From positions 1 through 9,046 of the forward strand of contig CAITQY010000237.1 of assembly GCA_903894655.1 (NCBI GenBank): a stretch of 9,046 nucleotides of DNA, given 5' to 3'. A program made the translations under genes and the position numbers. Every line of letters begins with the position of its first letter. Positions within the stretch are counted from its first letter, which is position 1. Below are positions 6,150 through 9,046 of this stretch, in pieces. Origin of the DNA: an uncultured Gemmatimonadota bacterium (GTDB lineage: Bacteria > Gemmatimonadota > Gemmatimonadetes > Gemmatimonadales > Gemmatimonadaceae). The notes under the pieces are model-generated. The model saw only the letters and a program-made list of their open reading frames with translations, ran no database searches and was not told where the DNA came from.

Positions 6150-7842
6150 GCGTTGCCGCGCATGGCCCGCGCCACCGCGCTCCGCACGACGACGTCCTTC
6201 GTGTCCGCGGCGCGCTGCAGCGCGGTGCTCGCGGCCGGCGACCCAACCATGCCGAGCGCACGGGCGGCGCAGGCGCGCAGCTCCGCCGGCTCGCGTGCCC
6301 CCAGCAGTCCGCGCGCGTTGAGCAGCGTGTCGAGCTCGGGCACCCCCGCGTCACCGCACATGCCGCCAAAGGCCTCGAACAGCGCCATCTTCTCGCTCAG
6401 ATCCGCAGCGCGCAGCTCTTTGCGCCGCACGGCAACAAGCAACCGGGGAAGCGCCGCCGTGTGTGCCCGTGCCGCCAGCACACGATACGCCGCAACGCGC
6501 ACGTCGCGATCGGAGTCGTCAATGGCCCGCTCGACTGCCTGTAACGCGGCCGGCGACGCGATCTCGCCGAGGACGTTCAGCGCCTCGACCCGCAACTTCG
6601 CGTCGCGCCCACGCAGCAACCGCGCAAGGCCCGGCACCGCGGCAGGTGTCGCCAGCTGCGCCGCCAGCCGAAGGGCGCCACGCACGACACATTCGTTCTC
6701 GAGCTCCAACAGCTGCGCGAGCTCCGTCGTGTGCGCCCCGGCCAGCCGGGCCGACGCGCGCGCGATCGAGGCGCGCGCCGGCGAGGCGGTCGCGACACCG
6801 AGCCACGCCACGAGCGGCTCGAGCGCGCAGGGTCGTAGTTCAACAAACAGCCCCTCGAGCAGCGACGCGACTGGTGTACGTGCACTCTCATCGAGTGCCT
6901 GCAGCAGCTGCGCCATTACCGCCGGCTCACTCAACCTGCCCGGCAGCTCGCGCAGGGCCGTCAAGACGCGCTCGTCCGCAGTGAGTCGGCGCGACAGCGT
7001 CGACGCTTCACGCAACGCGAAGCCGACCAGCTCGTAGTCCCCGAGCGTGAGGAACTCGATCAAGAGCAGATCGACCGTGCGCAGTGCTTCCAGCTGCGAA
7101 TTCGCTACTGGCTGTCCCTCGATGACATCGAACAGACTTGCCAGCACCAACTTGCGATGATCCTCGGCGTACTCGCGCTTGAGCTCCTCCTGCAGGTACG
7201 CCGCCTCACGGATATCGAGGAAGTACAGCGTGCTGTCAAAGTCCTCCACCCGCACCAAGCCGGGAGGCGGCCCCTCGCCTGGGGCAGCGGTCTCCGCCGC
7301 TGGCACCGCCAACGGCGTCACACCGGACGCGAACACCGCCACGCCCGGGCGATCCGTCCCACTCACGATCGGCAGGTCGCCGACGGTGCCGTGCTCGACA
7401 TGTCGAGACTCGATCGTGGCCAGATCGGCGACCCACAAGAGCGTGACGAGATCATCGCCATCGGGAGGGGCCGTCCGCGCCTTATGCAAAATGGCGAGCA
7501 GGGCCTCGAGATCCGTCGTCTCAAACCCGCTGTGCACGTGGAGCGACCGCAACCCGTCGCGATAGAGGAGCCATGGCAACCCATCAGTGCCGCGCTCCGC
7601 ATCGAGATAGACGGTGCGCTCTTCCCACACGAACGACGATTCCTTGATCTGAATCTCGAGGGGATCGGCGACGCGCCACACCGCACCGAATGCGGTGCGC
7701 GCCTGCTCGATCGCGGCCGCGCGCGTCGGATTGTTGGCGAGGTACAATTGAATGGCGCGAAGCGCCTTCGCGAACGAGCGTAAGGCATCCTCGATCGCCG
7801 CCACCGCCTGCGGTGACGCGGCCACGTCGAGCCCCGTCGATG

Positions 7843-7846
<4 letters not shown>
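6146..7846 (-). CDS. HEAT-repeat protein with an HD-GYP-partner-like N-terminal domain
   Basis: A 566-residue soluble protein of unknown function. Residues about 20-125 form a domain with LRAIQLYLANNPTRAA (29-44) and LEIQIKESSFVWEE (63-76) that aligns by eye with the N-terminus of the HD-GYP-type protein encoded next. A variable alanine/proline-rich linker follows (about 165-200). A predicted helical segment with EAAYLQEELKREYAEDHRK (214-232) comes next, then alpha-helical repeats from about 300 to the end. The clearest HEAT units are at about 388-412, 415-442, 446-472 and 520-565, with the usual 'D-x-x-V/L-R-x-x-A' pattern (AKLRVEALNVLGEI; DRDVRVAAYRVL; DVVVRSAVARAM). HEAT repeats normally mediate protein contacts, and no catalytic motif is seen. 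The frame stays open upstream to 8086, but the ATG at 7846 is chosen because it overlaps the trpB stop as ATGA and the upstream extension is only trpB read in another frame. Confidence 0.85.
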
Positions 7847-9045
<1,199 letters not shown>

Positions 9046-9046
9046 A

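Noticed and set aside
6060..7037. 325-codon open frame on the plus strand
   Set aside because: It is opposite the HEAT gene. The product is dominated by Ser, Ala, Arg and Thr, with no domain or signal; it is the complement of Ala/Arg/Leu-rich helices.
7157..7783. 208-codon open frame on the plus strand
   Set aside because: Opposite the N-terminal half of the HEAT gene, no recognisable motif and no ribosome site; the minus-strand gene fits an operon with exact overlaps.

Overview
The window is GC-rich, densely packed bacterial chromosome. From base 911 to 9045 no base lies outside a coding region, and the genes are housekeeping genes plus lineage-specific ones. High GC, a stand-alone LytR_C protein, a YqeK-like phosphohydrolase beside it, and HD-GYP and HEAT-repeat proteins in a trp locus would fit a Gemmatimonadota-like or similar soil or aquatic bacterium. 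That placement is inference from general style only. No mobile elements, CRISPR arrays, tRNA or rRNA genes were seen.

Left edge (1-734, minus strand): the 5' part of aspS, aspartyl-tRNA synthetase, reading out of the window. Its start at 734 faces a 176-bp divergent intergenic region (735-910), the only non-coding stretch. That region holds an 11-bp tandem repeat just upstream of aspS and a promoter-like sequence placed so that the rightward transcript may be leaderless.

Rightward unit (911-2901): an exported, probably outer-membrane beta-barrel protein of unknown function, overlapping by an ATGA the gene for RlmN, the radical-SAM methyltransferase of 23S rRNA and tRNA.

Leftward unit (9045 down to 2830): six genes, each overlapping the next: trpB, a HEAT-repeat protein, an HD-GYP-type phosphohydrolase-like protein, trpA, a YqeK-like HD phosphohydrolase, and a membrane-anchored LytR_C-domain protein. 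The overlaps are 4, 4, 32, 4 and 4 nt, which implies one translationally coupled operon. trpB and trpA encode the two subunits of tryptophan synthase, normally adjacent; here two signalling-type genes separate them. The HEAT and HD-GYP-type proteins appear to share an N-terminal domain, so they are probably functional partners. This pair is the best candidate for an undescribed system in the window.

The two units converge and overlap tail to tail by 72 nt (2830-2901). Codon boundaries of rlmN and the LytR_C gene coincide, and the stop codon of each is read as a CTA leucine codon by the other. No terminator is visible between them.
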